NCBI GenBank assembly: GCA_028289345.1 | Contig: JANQQL010000033.1 | Location: 124,001 to 188,000, forward strand | Reading direction: 5' to 3' | From: Planctomycetota bacterium | Lineage (GTDB): Bacteria > Planctomycetota > B15-G4 > SIAN01 | Length of the DNA stretch: 64,000 nt | In this document: positions 33,910 through 43,571 of the stretch, in pieces | How the letters are laid out: every line of letters begins with the position of its first letter | Position numbering within the stretch: position 1 is the stretch's first letter | The notes under the pieces: generated by a model | Seen by the model: only the letters and a program-made list of their open reading frames with translations | What the model was told of the DNA's origin: nothing | Database searches by the model: none | Position numbers and translations under genes: made by a program

Positions 33910-36894
33910 TCAATCTTCGGCGAGCAGGCCGTGCTCCGTCAGGTAAGTCCACACGAAATGACCCAAGGACGGGTCGGAGTTCTGTCGGTCCCATTGGCTG
34001 GTCGACATGCTGCGACAAAGCTCCACGCCATACGAGAAGGCCGACTTGCTGGGCCCCTGGCGAAGGCGGAAGTTGATCCAAGGATGCAACACGTAGGAGG
34101 TCGGCTGGGCGTTGGAGATCTCGCTTCCAGGAAGCCCGAAGGGGTCCACATTGATTCCCAGTCCATCGCCCGCAAACACGTCAATGTTGAAATACTCACC
34201 GGTGCCACTGAAGTAGTCGTCCAGGGCCGCGCGGCGAGCAAAGTGATAGAAGTCGTCGGCGCGACGACCCAAATCCTCGATCAGCGGATCGTTCGGGTCT
34301 TTGGATTCCAAATAGTGTTGCACGGTGTGATAGCCAAGTGCTCCCAGTCGGGAGTCGGTCCAGATCTGGACGGTGTAGCCGTAGTCTTCCCAGTCCTCGG
34401 CTTTTCCTGCGGCACGAGTGACGAAGTACGCGTCGGGATTGAGCGCGGAGCCAACGGGGGCATCGGGACCGGCTTGCCAGCCTTTGGTCTCCGTGTCCAC
34501 CCCGAGGGAGTTGGGCTGCTGGAAGACCAGGTGGACCCACTGTTCCATGTACTCACGCAGGTTGGCTTCCAGTTCGGAATGCGAACCCAACTCCAGCACC
34601 GCTGCGGTGGACGAAGAAATCGCCCCGTACGTCCCGTTCACGAAGTTGCCGTCCGGCTGGGTGCTGGTCAGAGAGGAGTCGAGGAACGTTTCGGCGAAGT
34701 GGTCTTGGGAATCCAGGAGGTACGTTTCCCCCCGAGTGAATCCAATGTCCGGCACGCTCTGGAGGAAGGTGTGTTTGGAGCCGTCATAGAACTTGCCGCG
34801 TTTGGTGGCGGTCGTTTCGTCACGAACCGGCGGCGCATCTCGAGCGTCGCCATCGTCGATCGTCATCGGCATCTTGTCGACTTTGTAAAACGCTTCGTAC
34901 CAGCTTCGCAGGTATCCCGCGCTGTCCCCGGTCCGCAGCCATCGATGGAACGTGACGGTGGATCCCCAACGATTGTTCGAGCCACCGGTGCCGTTGGCGA
35001 AGCGGTAGATCGTCCGCCAGGGATCGAGAGGAGGCTGGGATGGGTGGTCCAGTCCCGTGGCATCGGCAAAGGTGTTGAACTGAGTCGGCGTGACCAACTT
35101 CCAGGGCCAAGCATCGGATTGGTTGTAAGCCCAGAGTGGTGCGCGAGCAGCCAGCGGATAGTCGAACACGGCCATCGTGGCCCGTGGATCGGCCGCCCGT
35201 TGGCTGACCGGCTTGACGACGAACGTGCGGGTTTCCGAGGTCCCCCATGTGAGAGGATAGTCGTAGGCGTCCGCCCCTCCTTTGATCGGGAACAACATGA
35301 CGCCGACCGTTCCGCTGCCGAGGACCAGGAGTTCGATCGGCCAGGTCGCGGCGGCGTGCTCGACCGAGATCAGCGCGCCCAGTCCATCGCTGGCTGACCA
35401 GGTTTCCAGGTACGCGGGATCTGCGAAGAAGGTCTCCTCCGAGAAGCCGTCCGTGGCGGCACTGCCGGTGTGGTCGACGCCCGCGATGCGTACCCGAGTT
35501 CCCTCGATGGCAAAGTCGTTGCTTCCGAGGCGTTCGATGAATGGTGTGTAGTTCGAACCGTTGGCGTCGTCGGTGGTCGGGTACTCCGTGTGCCTCGCGA
35601 ATCCTTGGTACAGGGAAGCGGACTCATTGGAGTTGAGAGTGTCCTGCACCCAGCCTTGGGGAGCGCCGTTCTGAGCAATTCGAGGGGCGCGAACCGAAAG
35701 GGTCCCGTCTGTCTTGAGTTTTCCGGACCAGTAGAACCCGCGGAACTGCAGGTTTTCCGGATACTGGATGCTGGAGTTGCGCAACGAGGTCTGCACCCGA
35801 ACCGCCGAGTCCTCGCGAAAGGCTTCGACCAACACACGCAGATAAACTCGGTCAGGATCGCTGGCGGAAGTGGTGCGAGTGAACATCCCGTCAAGCTGCA
35901 CCTCGGCACGCACCGGTCCGTTGCGGCGAATGGTCGCGCCCTGTGGATGAAAAGTCCATTCGACGTTGCCGGGGCCGATCAGGTGGAAGCGGTTCTCGTC
36001 GGTGGTGCGAAGCGCTTTCTTCCCGTCCACCTGCAGAAGGTCGAACAAATTGGCGGACGAACCGTCCAGGACCATCGACAACGGCCCGGTGTTCACCACG
36101 ATCGAGTTGCCGGATTGGACCGCGAGATTGCTTCCGCCAAAGTTGCCTCCACCTCGTTTGACCTCGACCTGCTGATGGGACTGACCGGCATTCAGATCGG
36201 TCAAGTATTCGACCAGCGCCCACTTCACGGATCCATCGGGCCAGGTGGCGAGAGTCGAGAATTGTCCCTCGCTGGCGGGCCCGTTCAGGCCCAGCTGGGG
36301 CACGCCTCCCGCGTTGGCGATTTCCCCCTGGGGGAAGGGGATGCCGACGCGGACAGGGCCGTTGCTGCGGTTCCACCCAGGCTTGTTGTCGGGCAGGATT
36401 TCTTGGGTCGTGAGCGGGATGGGAAAGCGCGTGGTCTCGGGGTCTGGATTGCCGGACGCCGGAACCTGAGTGACTTCGAGCATGGAGCTGAGGCGCGCCT
36501 TCCCAGAGTTCTCCACGGCCAAGGCCTGCAAGTAAAGAGTGGCACCGTTGGTCGTCGCCTCGGGGGTGACCTGCAGCTGCGAGGACTGCAGGATGATCAG
36601 TCCGCCGGATTCCAGATCTGGCCCGAGGTTGCCGGGAATGCCGTTTCCGGACACGTCGCGGGGATTCACTTCGGAGGACCAGAGGAGGGCGACAGCGCGG
36701 GTGTCCGGAGAGAGGTTCTTCACTTCAAGAGTGGTCGTCTGCCCTTCCTGGAATTGATCCATCTCCAGGTACAGGGCACGTTCCCCCTCGACAAAACTGC
36801 CGACAGATTGACCCCATGAGCTTGGCGTGGATGAGATGAGAATTCCCGCGCCCAGGATGACCGAACCCGCCCACCACCTAGAAAATCCCCTCAC
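33910..36894 (-). CDS. Large secreted protein with YetA/PcRGLX-like RIFT-barrel region
   Basis: This 994-residue protein has a signal peptide (residues 1-28). After a beta-rich N-terminal stretch comes the hallmark of the YetA/PcRGLX group: VRVGIPFPQGEI and ATWPDGSVKWALVEY. Members of this group include exo-rhamnogalacturonan lyase-like proteins with an N-terminal RIFT barrel. The rest, rich in Trp and Tyr with (alpha/alpha)-toroid-like helices, would form the catalytic body. It may act on a polysaccharide outside the cell. The GTG start has GGAGG 9 nt upstream. No transporter or other glycan genes lie nearby, so the substrate is unknown. Confidence 0.7.
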   Translation of the reverse strand: MRGFSRWWAGSVILGAGILISSTPSSWGQSVGSFVEGERALYLEMDQFQEGQTTTLEVKNLSPDTRAVALLWSSEVNPRDVSGNGIPGNLGPDLESGGLIILQSSQLQVTPEATTNGATLYLQALAVENSGKARLSSMLEVTQVPASGNPDPETTRFPIPLTTQEILPDNKPGWNRSNGPVRVGIPFPQGEIANAGGVPQLGLNGPASEGQFSTLATWPDGSVKWALVEYLTDLNAGQSHQQVEVKRGGGNFGGSNLAVQSGNSIVVNTGPLSMVLDGSSANLFDLLQVDGKKALRTTDENRFHLIGPGNVEWTFHPQGATIRRNGPVRAEVQLDGMFTRTTSASDPDRVYLRVLVEAFREDSAVRVQTSLRNSSIQYPENLQFRGFYWSGKLKTDGTLSVRAPRIAQNGAPQGWVQDTLNSNESASLYQGFARHTEYPTTDDANGSNYTPFIERLGSNDFAIEGTRVRIAGVDHTGSAATDGFSEETFFADPAYLETWSASDGLGALISVEHAAATWPIELLVLGSGTVGVMLFPIKGGADAYDYPLTWGTSETRTFVVKPVSQRAADPRATMAVFDYPLAARAPLWAYNQSDAWPWKLVTPTQFNTFADATGLDHPSQPPLDPWRTIYRFANGTGGSNNRWGSTVTFHRWLRTGDSAGYLRSWYEAFYKVDKMPMTIDDGDARDAPPVRDETTATKRGKFYDGSKHTFLQSVPDIGFTRGETYLLDSQDHFAETFLDSSLTSTQPDGNFVNGTYGAISSSTAAVLELGSHSELEANLREYMEQWVHLVFQQPNSLGVDTETKGWQAGPDAPVGSALNPDAYFVTRAAGKAEDWEDYGYTVQIWTDSRLGALGYHTVQHYLESKDPNDPLIEDLGRRADDFYHFARRAALDDYFSGTGEYFNIDVFAGDGLGINVDPFGLPGSEISNAQPTSYVLHPWINFRLRQGPSKSAFSYGVELCRSMSTSQWDRQNSDPSLGHFVWTYLTEHGLLAED

Positions 36895-37157
36895 AAGTCA
36901 CTCCTCCCGGTTGCAATTCAAGGGTTGCGGAAGCGGATCTTCCGTTCTGTCAGGCACGCAGACGACGCGCCCGCGGTCGATTGGCGGCTCGCTTGTCGGA
37001 ATCCGCTCATCCGCCGCGCGGATGTTTTCAATCGAGGTGTCCGAGGAGTCCTTCGCACAGGCGCCGCGCAGCGGTCGAGCAAAGCGGGGGAGTTTCTCCC
37101 GGTGGTACGATGGTCGGCAAAAGCTTCCCGCTTCGATTGCCTTCCTGAGGGGAACCC

Positions 37158-38207
37158 ATGACCGGAATGCCCGACTTGTCTCGCCGCCAGTTCTTGTCCG
37201 CCACTGCCGCCGGCTACGCGGCCCTGAGCCTTGGCGCTCGGGCTCCCGCCGCTCAATCCGAAGGCGGAGCCGTCGCGGTCTCCTCCGCAAATGGCTTAGA
37301 GGCGGTCCGCACCGCGTGGGAAGGGATGAGCCAGGGTGGCCGGCCGGTGGATGCGGCGGTGGCGGGGGTCAACCTCGTCGAGCGTGATCCCAATGATCTG
37401 AGCGTCGGCTACGGAGGGTTGCCCAACGAGAACGGTGTGGTTGAGCTGGACGCGGCGGTGATGGACGGTCCCACCCACAATGCCGGTGCGGTCGCCTCTC
37501 TGCGCGGAATCAAAACTCCCTCACAGGTGGCACTGCGGGTCATGCGTCGCACCGATCACGTGCTGCTGGTCGGTCAAGGAGCGCTCGAGTTCGCCCGCGC
37601 TCACGGATTCCAGGAAGAGAATCTCCTCACCGAGCGAAGTCGCAAACTCTGGTTGTACTGGAAGGAGCGGCGAAGCGATCGGGACGACTGGTTCCCCCCA
37701 AGCGACGAGGAGCTGGCCGAGGACCCGATTCTGCGCAACGAGCGTCCCCCGGGCACCATCCATTTGTCGGCTCGCAATGAGAGCGGGGACTTCGGGTGCG
37801 TCACGACGACGAGCGGTTTGGCATTCAAAATTCCGGGCCGGGTCGGAGACTCGCCGTTGATCGGCGATGGCTTGTATCTCGACAACGAAGTCGGTTCCGC
37901 CGGCTCCACCGGCCGCGGAGAAGCAGTGATCCTGTCTTGCGGCTCGTTTGCGATCGTGGAGCGAATGCGATCAGGACGGACCCCCGAGCAGGCCTGTCAC
38001 GACATCCTGGAACGAATCGTCGACCAAAGTCGCCGCAACGGATTGGCGGACGATCAGGGGCGACCGTCGTTCAATGTTCGGTTTTACGCGCTTTCGAAAG
38101 ATGGCAAGTACGCCGGGGCCTCGATGTATTCCGGGGGCAAGTTCGCGGTGGCCGACGCGGCAGGGGCCCGCTTGGAAGAGGGATCCTTTCTCTTCCAGCG
38201 GGGTTGA
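37158..38207 (+). CDS. Tat-exported N4-(beta-N-acetylglucosaminyl)-L-asparaginase (Ntn-hydrolase)
   Basis: A Tat signal (SRRQFLSATAAGYAAL) opens this 349-residue protein. The family core follows: GGRPVDAAVAGVNLVE, VGYGGLPNENGVVELDA, the Thr-containing self-cleavage region near PPGTIHLSAR (about residue 200), and FKIPGRVGDSP. The precursor normally cuts itself to expose the Thr nucleophile, then hydrolyses the GlcNAc-Asn bond of glycopeptides. GAGGGG precedes the ATG. It is divergent from the large secreted protein, which may share a polysaccharide or glycopeptide theme. Confidence 0.9.
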   Translation: MTGMPDLSRRQFLSATAAGYAALSLGARAPAAQSEGGAVAVSSANGLEAVRTAWEGMSQGGRPVDAAVAGVNLVERDPNDLSVGYGGLPNENGVVELDAAVMDGPTHNAGAVASLRGIKTPSQVALRVMRRTDHVLLVGQGALEFARAHGFQEENLLTERSRKLWLYWKERRSDRDDWFPPSDEELAEDPILRNERPPGTIHLSARNESGDFGCVTTTSGLAFKIPGRVGDSPLIGDGLYLDNEVGSAGSTGRGEAVILSCGSFAIVERMRSGRTPEQACHDILERIVDQSRRNGLADDQGRPSFNVRFYALSKDGKYAGASMYSGGKFAVADAAGARLEEGSFLFQRG

Positions 38208-38593
38208 ACGAGAGCAGTGGTGTGGCCGAGTGTCCCCGGCGGCAGCCGTCCACGGATGGTCGGTCTTCGGGGTTTGGCAGCGATCGGGGCGGCAAAAAAA
38301 CGGGAATCGTCGGATCGGATCGCCCCGAGACTTGCTTCCTTTGACCGACAGTGGTACGAAATGTGTACGTCGAGTCGACGTTTCGTTCGATGTTTTCGCC
38401 GAATGCCATGTGCGGCGAGGGGCGCACGGGCTGTCGCTCCGAGCGTCTATGGCGGTCAGTGTCCGAGCTCGTGATCACCGCGGATTGGTTTCCGAGGCTG
38501 TGGTCACCTGGATGCGAGTCGCCGCGGGAAGGCCATTTGGACCGACCCGTTCCAGAATCTGCGATCGAGGATCCCCGAGGGGGCGGGAGTTTG
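38208..38593. other. Intergenic region with hairpin, promoter-like boxes and a palindrome
   Basis: TCGGGGCG (38284-38291) pairs with CGCCCCGA (38321-38328), a weak terminator candidate after the asparaginase gene. TTGACC (38341-38346), a 17-nt gap and TGTACG form a possible promoter for the next gene. The 13-bp palindrome CGTCGAGTCGACG (38368-38380) overlaps the start region and could be an operator. The region's frames show no protein features. Confidence 0.45.
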
Positions 38594-40306
38594 ATGGCGT
38601 CACGCAAGAAGAAGTCGAGGTCCAAGTCCTCGTCGAGGCGGACCGAGACCACCCGGAGTCCGCGGAAAACCGGGGCTAAAAAATCCAAGAGCAAGGCGCA
38701 GAAGAAAACTGCTCCGCGAAAGACTGCCGCCAAGAAACAGCGTTCAAAGAAGGCTCGGTCCGCCAAAACCAGTTCCCGCAAAGTGTCGACCGCGAAGGCC
38801 ACGACGCGGAAGGCCTTGAGAAAGAGCAGCACCAAGAAAGCGGGCGCCCGAAAAACCGTGGCGCGAGTCAAGAAGGCGGCGGCTCGCAAGACGGTTGCCC
38901 GATCCAACTCTGCAACGAAGTCCGCGACGCGATCCAAGGCCAAGTCCACGGCACGCAAGAAGGCCGCGCCCAGCATCCGCGAGGTCCAGTCTTCGGCGAT
39001 TCCGGACCAAGCCGTCGTCAACGTTTCGGTCGCAGATCGAGAGTATTCGAACTCGCATCCCGCGGGAGTCGCGACTCTGCCAAAATCCCCGGCCCAGCCT
39101 CGGTTGGTTCGACGCAGTGTCGCGACGGATCCGCAGGACGCGGTTCAGCCATCAGGAATTTTAGCCATGCCCAAAGGCACCACTCCTCCTCCGTTCGTCG
39201 TCGCTCGTGGCGACGATCCCTTGCTCGTTTTCGACGAGGTGCTCAAGCACACAGGCTTCTTCGAGATGCTCGAGGAGCGTTTGAAGGAATCTGGCAAGCG
39301 GCGAGAAATGTTCGAGATCGTGGCGAAGGTGGACTTTCTTCACGCGACTCGCAAGGAGGACACTCCGGTGTCCTATGTCGACCCGAAGCTGGTCACTCAC
39401 CTGTTCAATCAGCTGCTCGACCGCGGTTTTCGAGTGTTGCGGGTCATGGAAAAGACCAACGAACTCGCTCGTTTCCACCGCAATCGGTCGGTCAAGCAAG
39501 TGGGCAAGGCACTGGGTTACGACGAATCTTGCTACGAGTTGCGAGACTTCCAGGACGAGCTGTACCCGGTGGATTTCGGGGCACCGATCGGCATGGTCCC
39601 GACCGGGAAGACTTGGCAGTCGGCAGACTGTCGCCTGGTGTTTGCGAAGAACCGAACCCACGAAACGTTCGGACCGGCGCTGGTCTTCTACAACCTGCTG
39701 GCAACCTTGGCGTCTCCGACCGAACTGGTGGCCTTGGAGCGGGGAGTCGACCCCCACGAGTTGACCCTCGCCTCGCTTCGTGCTCTGCCGGTGCACTACG
39801 CCATCGTCGAAGCGGTCTACTCCCGCGACGGGTGTCCGGGAACGGGCGGACCTTTCCAACTGCTCAGTGACCCGGACGGTGGATCGCCGGAGAAAGCGGC
39901 GGTTCTACAGACGGACATTCTCGTCGGTGGTCAAGACGTCATTGGGGTGGAAGCGGCCGGAGAGAAAATGCAGGGGGTTGCGCCGCTGGAAGGTGAGGTC
40001 ATGAAGTTGATTCGCCGCAACACCGGCTACACCATGCCTCGTGAGGTCGAGGAGCTGCCCATCTATCAGGGGTGGCGGGCTTTGGGATCGCAGATTCGTG
40101 AGTTGTTCGCCGAGTCGAAGCCGGAAGAGTCGTACCGATGTGGCCTTTGGCAGTCCATCAGCGACATGGACGCGCGCTTGTTCCCGCCGCAGCCAGGAGG
40201 CTGGCAGCATGTGCGACTGCGAGAGCGAACCGAGGCATTCCTTGACAAGCTCCGCAAACAGCACGGCGACGACAGCCTGGCAACCGCGGATCCGGCGGAA
40301 GTCTGA
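38594..40306 (+). CDS. Histone-H1-like basic tail fused to a DUF362-like domain
   Basis: From the ATG at 38594 the first ~125 residues are almost entirely Lys, Arg, Ala, Ser and Thr in AAKK/KKAA-type patterns, like bacterial histone-H1-like DNA-binding tails. After a linker, residues from about 200 form a compact domain that resembles DUF362: THLFNQLLDRGFRVLRVMEK, SADCRLVFAKNRTHETFGP and TDILVGGQDVIGVEAAG. DUF362 proteins have no settled function. GGGAG precedes the start; the frame continues upstream to 38351 but has different composition. Joining a basic nucleic-acid-binding tail to this domain is unusual. The DUF362 match is by eye. Confidence 0.7.
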   Translation: MASRKKKSRSKSSSRRTETTRSPRKTGAKKSKSKAQKKTAPRKTAAKKQRSKKARSAKTSSRKVSTAKATTRKALRKSSTKKAGARKTVARVKKAAARKTVARSNSATKSATRSKAKSTARKKAAPSIREVQSSAIPDQAVVNVSVADREYSNSHPAGVATLPKSPAQPRLVRRSVATDPQDAVQPSGILAMPKGTTPPPFVVARGDDPLLVFDEVLKHTGFFEMLEERLKESGKRREMFEIVAKVDFLHATRKEDTPVSYVDPKLVTHLFNQLLDRGFRVLRVMEKTNELARFHRNRSVKQVGKALGYDESCYELRDFQDELYPVDFGAPIGMVPTGKTWQSADCRLVFAKNRTHETFGPALVFYNLLATLASPTELVALERGVDPHELTLASLRALPVHYAIVEAVYSRDGCPGTGGPFQLLSDPDGGSPEKAAVLQTDILVGGQDVIGVEAAGEKMQGVAPLEGEVMKLIRRNTGYTMPREVEELPIYQGWRALGSQIRELFAESKPEESYRCGLWQSISDMDARLFPPQPGGWQHVRLRERTEAFLDKLRKQHGDDSLATADPAEV

Positions 40307-40334
40307 CCGGACTCGCCGCCGAGTTCCTCGGGCG

Positions 40335-41798
40335 CTAGCGGGATCCCGACGACGCTCGCCGCGAGGCGAACTGCTTGGCCTGGGGATCGTTGAGGTTCCA
40401 GCGAGGCGGCTCTGGGCGCTCGGCCATTTCGTAGAGGCCGAGGAACAGAGCTTGCACCACTTCCTGCATGTGCTCGTAGTCGAGCCGGTCCGCCTCGTCG
40501 GTCGGCTGATGGTAGTCGTCATGCATGGATCCGCCGGACACCGAGTGGGCGGGGATGCCGTGTTGCGCCAAGGGGAAGTTGTCCGACGCGAAGAACAACC
40601 GGTCACTCCACATTCCGTTGTGGATGAACTCGAAACCCGTGGATTCACAGCCAGCGTTCAGGATTTCCGCGACATCTGAGAACTGGTCGCCGGTGACCCA
40701 TCCACGCCCGCTGTCGTTGTCCCCCGGACGGCCGATCATCTCGATGTTGACGTTGGCGACCACCGAGCTCAACGGAAGGGTGGGGTTCTCGACGAACTCC
40801 CGAGAACCAAGCAGACCCTTTTCTTCGCCGCAGAAGGTTAGGAACAAGACAGACCGGCGCGGGGCCTCTTCGAGCTGACTGAACGCCTCCGCCAACTCCA
40901 GCACTGCGCTCGTTCCACTCGCGTTGTCGTCGGCGCCGTTGAAGATTTGGTCCCCGGGGCCCCAGCCCATGCCGACATGGTCATAGTGGGCAGAGACGAC
41001 GAGGATCTGTTTGGCCAACTCTGGGTCACGGCCGCGCAAGAGCGCACCAACGTTGTCCGAGGACCCGTTCTCCACCTTCCAGGCCGGAACGCTCAGTTGC
41101 AACTGACCTTTGCTCGAAGGCGGCCACTCGGACAAGGACGGCGAAGTGGTGAGCAGGGTGGCGGGCAGGCGCGGCGCCCGCTCCGAAGCGATGCGCGGTC
41201 GTGCCGACCACTCTTGCGCGGACTCGAGCAGATCTCGGTCGCTCATAGTCAGGATGACGGCCTCCCACCCCTGCCGACCCAACGCAAACACGACTTCCTG
41301 CCAGGGTTCGCCGGCAGCGCTCGGCCATGAGAGCAGGATTGCTGCGTCTTCCGCCGGCGCGGGAGGTGCTGTTCCGTCCCAAGCCCAGGCGGTCAACGAG
41401 ATGTTCCCGAGACGCAGGTCTTGCCGTGGTCGCCACAGCACACAGGACGTCTCTGGTTCCCAGGACCCGTGCTCGATGCCCCGCTGCCAATCCATGACGA
41501 CGGACCCTGCGGGAGACACGTGAATCGGAAACTCCACGGATTGGCGATAGGAGGGTGCGTTGCCCCAAGGTTCCAGACCGAATTCCTCGAAGCGCATCTC
41601 CAGGTAATCGGCGGCGCGATCCAACTCCGGGGACGGGGTGTCCCGTCCACGCAGCTCATCGGAAGCAAAGAACGCTTCCAGATCTTCGAAATCCTCGGAC
41701 ACGATGGAGTTCCTGGCTTCTGCCAAGGGATCGGAGGGCGGAACGCGCAGCAAAACGTGGGTCAGGAGCAGAGAAGCATTGAGAACCAATGCAGCCAT
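40335..41798 (-). CDS. Secreted M28-family zinc aminopeptidase
   Basis: The ATG at 41798 gives 487 residues with a short hydrophobic N-terminus (LNASLLLTHVLL). A PA-like insert precedes the M28 core. The zinc ligands follow the family: His in SAHYDHVG, the bridging Asp in NGADDNASGTSAVLELA, the catalytic pair in FCGEEKGLLGS, then Asp/Glu in NIEMIG and a His near MHDDYHQPTDEADRLDY. It would remove N-terminal residues from peptides in the periplasm or outside. It converges with the H1-like fusion gene (28-nt gap) and is divergent from the next lipoprotein. Confidence 0.88.
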   Translation of the reverse strand: MAALVLNASLLLTHVLLRVPPSDPLAEARNSIVSEDFEDLEAFFASDELRGRDTPSPELDRAADYLEMRFEEFGLEPWGNAPSYRQSVEFPIHVSPAGSVVMDWQRGIEHGSWEPETSCVLWRPRQDLRLGNISLTAWAWDGTAPPAPAEDAAILLSWPSAAGEPWQEVVFALGRQGWEAVILTMSDRDLLESAQEWSARPRIASERAPRLPATLLTTSPSLSEWPPSSKGQLQLSVPAWKVENGSSDNVGALLRGRDPELAKQILVVSAHYDHVGMGWGPGDQIFNGADDNASGTSAVLELAEAFSQLEEAPRRSVLFLTFCGEEKGLLGSREFVENPTLPLSSVVANVNIEMIGRPGDNDSGRGWVTGDQFSDVAEILNAGCESTGFEFIHNGMWSDRLFFASDNFPLAQHGIPAHSVSGGSMHDDYHQPTDEADRLDYEHMQEVVQALFLGLYEMAERPEPPRWNLNDPQAKQFASRRASSGSR

Positions 41799-41896
41799 GG
41801 CGGGACTCCGCGGGGGGCCGGGGTACGATGGGAATCGGCGATTCTGGGCTTTCCCTAGCTGGATCGAAGAGTTCTTTTCTGTCAGGAGTCGAGTTG

Positions 41897-42871
41897 TTGA
41901 ATCAGGCAGATCGGCAGCAACCATCGAAGACACAGCCGCCGTGGAGGGCGATGGGTGCCACGGTGATGACTCTGCTCCTCGCCGCCTGTGGAGGTTCCGG
42001 GGAAGAAGGCGAAGGCGAGAAAGTCGTTGCCAATACCGCACCCATCGTGGGGATCTCGCTCGGGCCCCGGGTGGATGGGCTGGAAGCGATGTTTCGGCAA
42101 GAGGCTCGCGAGCGAGGGCTTCGCCTGCAAGTCGAACAAGCGTACGACAAGAGCGAGGCACAGCAAACCCAACTGCGACGACTCGTCGACAGCCAATTGT
42201 CGTGCGTCGTCGTCTTCCCGGTTGGCCCGAATGTGGTGCTGCGCGCTCGCATGGACGCCCAGGACGCGGGAGTGCCGCTGTTGATGATGTTGCACGGGCG
42301 CAACACACCGGGTGCCTGCGTGATTCTCCAGGACGAGTCCGCCGGACGAGATCTCGGTCGGCAAGCCGCGGATCAGCTGATGGAGCGCAACGTGAAGGTT
42401 CCCGTCGTGCTCATCGTGGAAGATCGCTTCTGGTGGTCGGAAACTCAGGGTTTCGTCAACGAAGTCCTCGCAGGATTGGAGGAGACTTTCTCGAGTCTCG
42501 AGGTGCTGGCCCGTCTCCGGGTCGTGGGAGACCTCGATCGAGACAAGTCGATGATCGAAGCGACCCTGGCCGCTCGTCGCAGCGTCGACTTGGTCTTGGG
42601 AGCGGATGGCACTGCGACCCGTGCCGTGTCGCTCGCGGACCGATTCAAACGTTCGGACCGGGGCCCGCTGATTCTCGGAGTGAGTGACTCGAAAGACGTC
42701 GTGGAGCGTGCCAAACAGCGCGCTCCGCGCCACCTGATCTTGGAGTACCAGCTTCCAGAAGTGGTCACGCAGGTTCTCGAAACCGCGGAGTCCATGGCTG
42801 CAGGAGGAGCCGAGGTGGGGGTCGTTCCGCTGCCGCTGGTGCCGATCTCCGGGGAAGATCAGGATGGGTGA
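41897..42871 (+). CDS. Periplasmic-binding-protein-like (LacI/ribose-binding fold) lipoprotein
   Basis: A lipobox (LLLAAC) anchors a two-lobed binding-protein fold with PIVGISLGPRVDGLEAMFR, the DESAGRDLGRQAADQLME loop and VDLVLGADGTATRAVSLAD, as in sugar-binding ABC receptors. No permease or ATPase gene is adjacent, so its partner is unknown. The ATG at 41951 would leave no positive charge before the lipobox. TTG at 41897 has AGGAG (41884-41888) 8 nt upstream and gives a proper n-region, so I chose it. The 3' end overlaps the ferredoxin gene by 13 nt. Confidence 0.82.
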   Translation: MNQADRQQPSKTQPPWRAMGATVMTLLLAACGGSGEEGEGEKVVANTAPIVGISLGPRVDGLEAMFRQEARERGLRLQVEQAYDKSEAQQTQLRRLVDSQLSCVVVFPVGPNVVLRARMDAQDAGVPLLMMLHGRNTPGACVILQDESAGRDLGRQAADQLMERNVKVPVVLIVEDRFWWSETQGFVNEVLAGLEETFSSLEVLARLRVVGDLDRDKSMIEATLAARRSVDLVLGADGTATRAVSLADRFKRSDRGPLILGVSDSKDVVERAKQRAPRHLILEYQLPEVVTQVLETAESMAAGGAEVGVVPLPLVPISGEDQDG

Positions 42872-43443
42872 ACGCGGATTGCCCGAGGCGACGTCGGGCA
42901 GTAGTGCTCACACACTCCGCAGCCGACACAGCCGTCGCGGACTTCCAGTCGCCCATAGTCGTTGATGGTCAGGGCGGTGGGCCCGAGGGGGCAACGGTCC
43001 ACACATTCCGTGCAATCTTCGCGGAAGTTCCGTCGACACAAGGAATCCTCGATCACCGCGACTCCCATGTCGATTTGTTCCCGCGGCAACAGTTCCAGGG
43101 CTCCGCTCGGACACGCCTTCATGCACGAGAGGTCATCGCAGACGACGCAGGCCCGTTCCTGGGCAAGGAGGAACGGGGTGCCGTCCTGGGAAGGGTCTCG
43201 GGAGACGACGACCTGGATCGCCTTGACCGGACACACCTCCACGCACGCGCCGGAGCGTGTACAGGTTTCGAGAAACTCGGCTTCGGGGATCGCTCCTGGG
43301 GGGCGGAGATGGACGCGCTTGCGTGACGCCTCGGACGGCGTCCACGGCACGCGGTCCTCGACCACCTCGTCGACCGCTTCGAGAAGCGACCGAAGGGCTT
43401 GTCGAAAGAACTGGCGACGGGGCGGGCGTGACTCGGAGGGCAT
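42859..43443 (-). CDS. Ferredoxin-type protein with four [4Fe-4S] motifs (NapG/MauN-like)
   Basis: This 194-residue protein has four cysteine groups: CTRSGACVEVCP, CVVCDDLSCMKACP, CRRNFREDCTECVDRCP and CVGCGVCEHYCP. That is the pattern of NapG-type periplasmic or membrane-associated electron carriers with four clusters. The N-terminus has an Arg pair (RRQFFRQAL), but the following segment is only weakly hydrophobic, so Tat export is uncertain. No nitrate reductase genes are nearby. It is convergent with the binding-protein gene and divergent from pepA. Confidence 0.85.
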   Translation of the reverse strand: MPSESRPPRRQFFRQALRSLLEAVDEVVEDRVPWTPSEASRKRVHLRPPGAIPEAEFLETCTRSGACVEVCPVKAIQVVVSRDPSQDGTPFLLAQERACVVCDDLSCMKACPSGALELLPREQIDMGVAVIEDSLCRRNFREDCTECVDRCPLGPTALTINDYGRLEVRDGCVGCGVCEHYCPTSPRAIRVHPS

Positions 43444-43571
43444 GACGCCGATCCTACCTTGGGTTGACAGTGGTGGGCCAGGACGCGGCCAGGGAACGTG
43501 AAGGAGCGGGCGATCCGTGCGCTACCATGCGCGGTCTCACCGAGACCCCAGGAGACGGAGGGCGCGCAGGG

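Noticed and set aside
41799..42308. Extension of the M28 peptidase frame by 170 residues
   Set aside because: The added sequence overlaps the divergent binding-protein gene and is Arg/Pro-rich noise; the ATG at 41798 begins a proper hydrophobic N-terminus.
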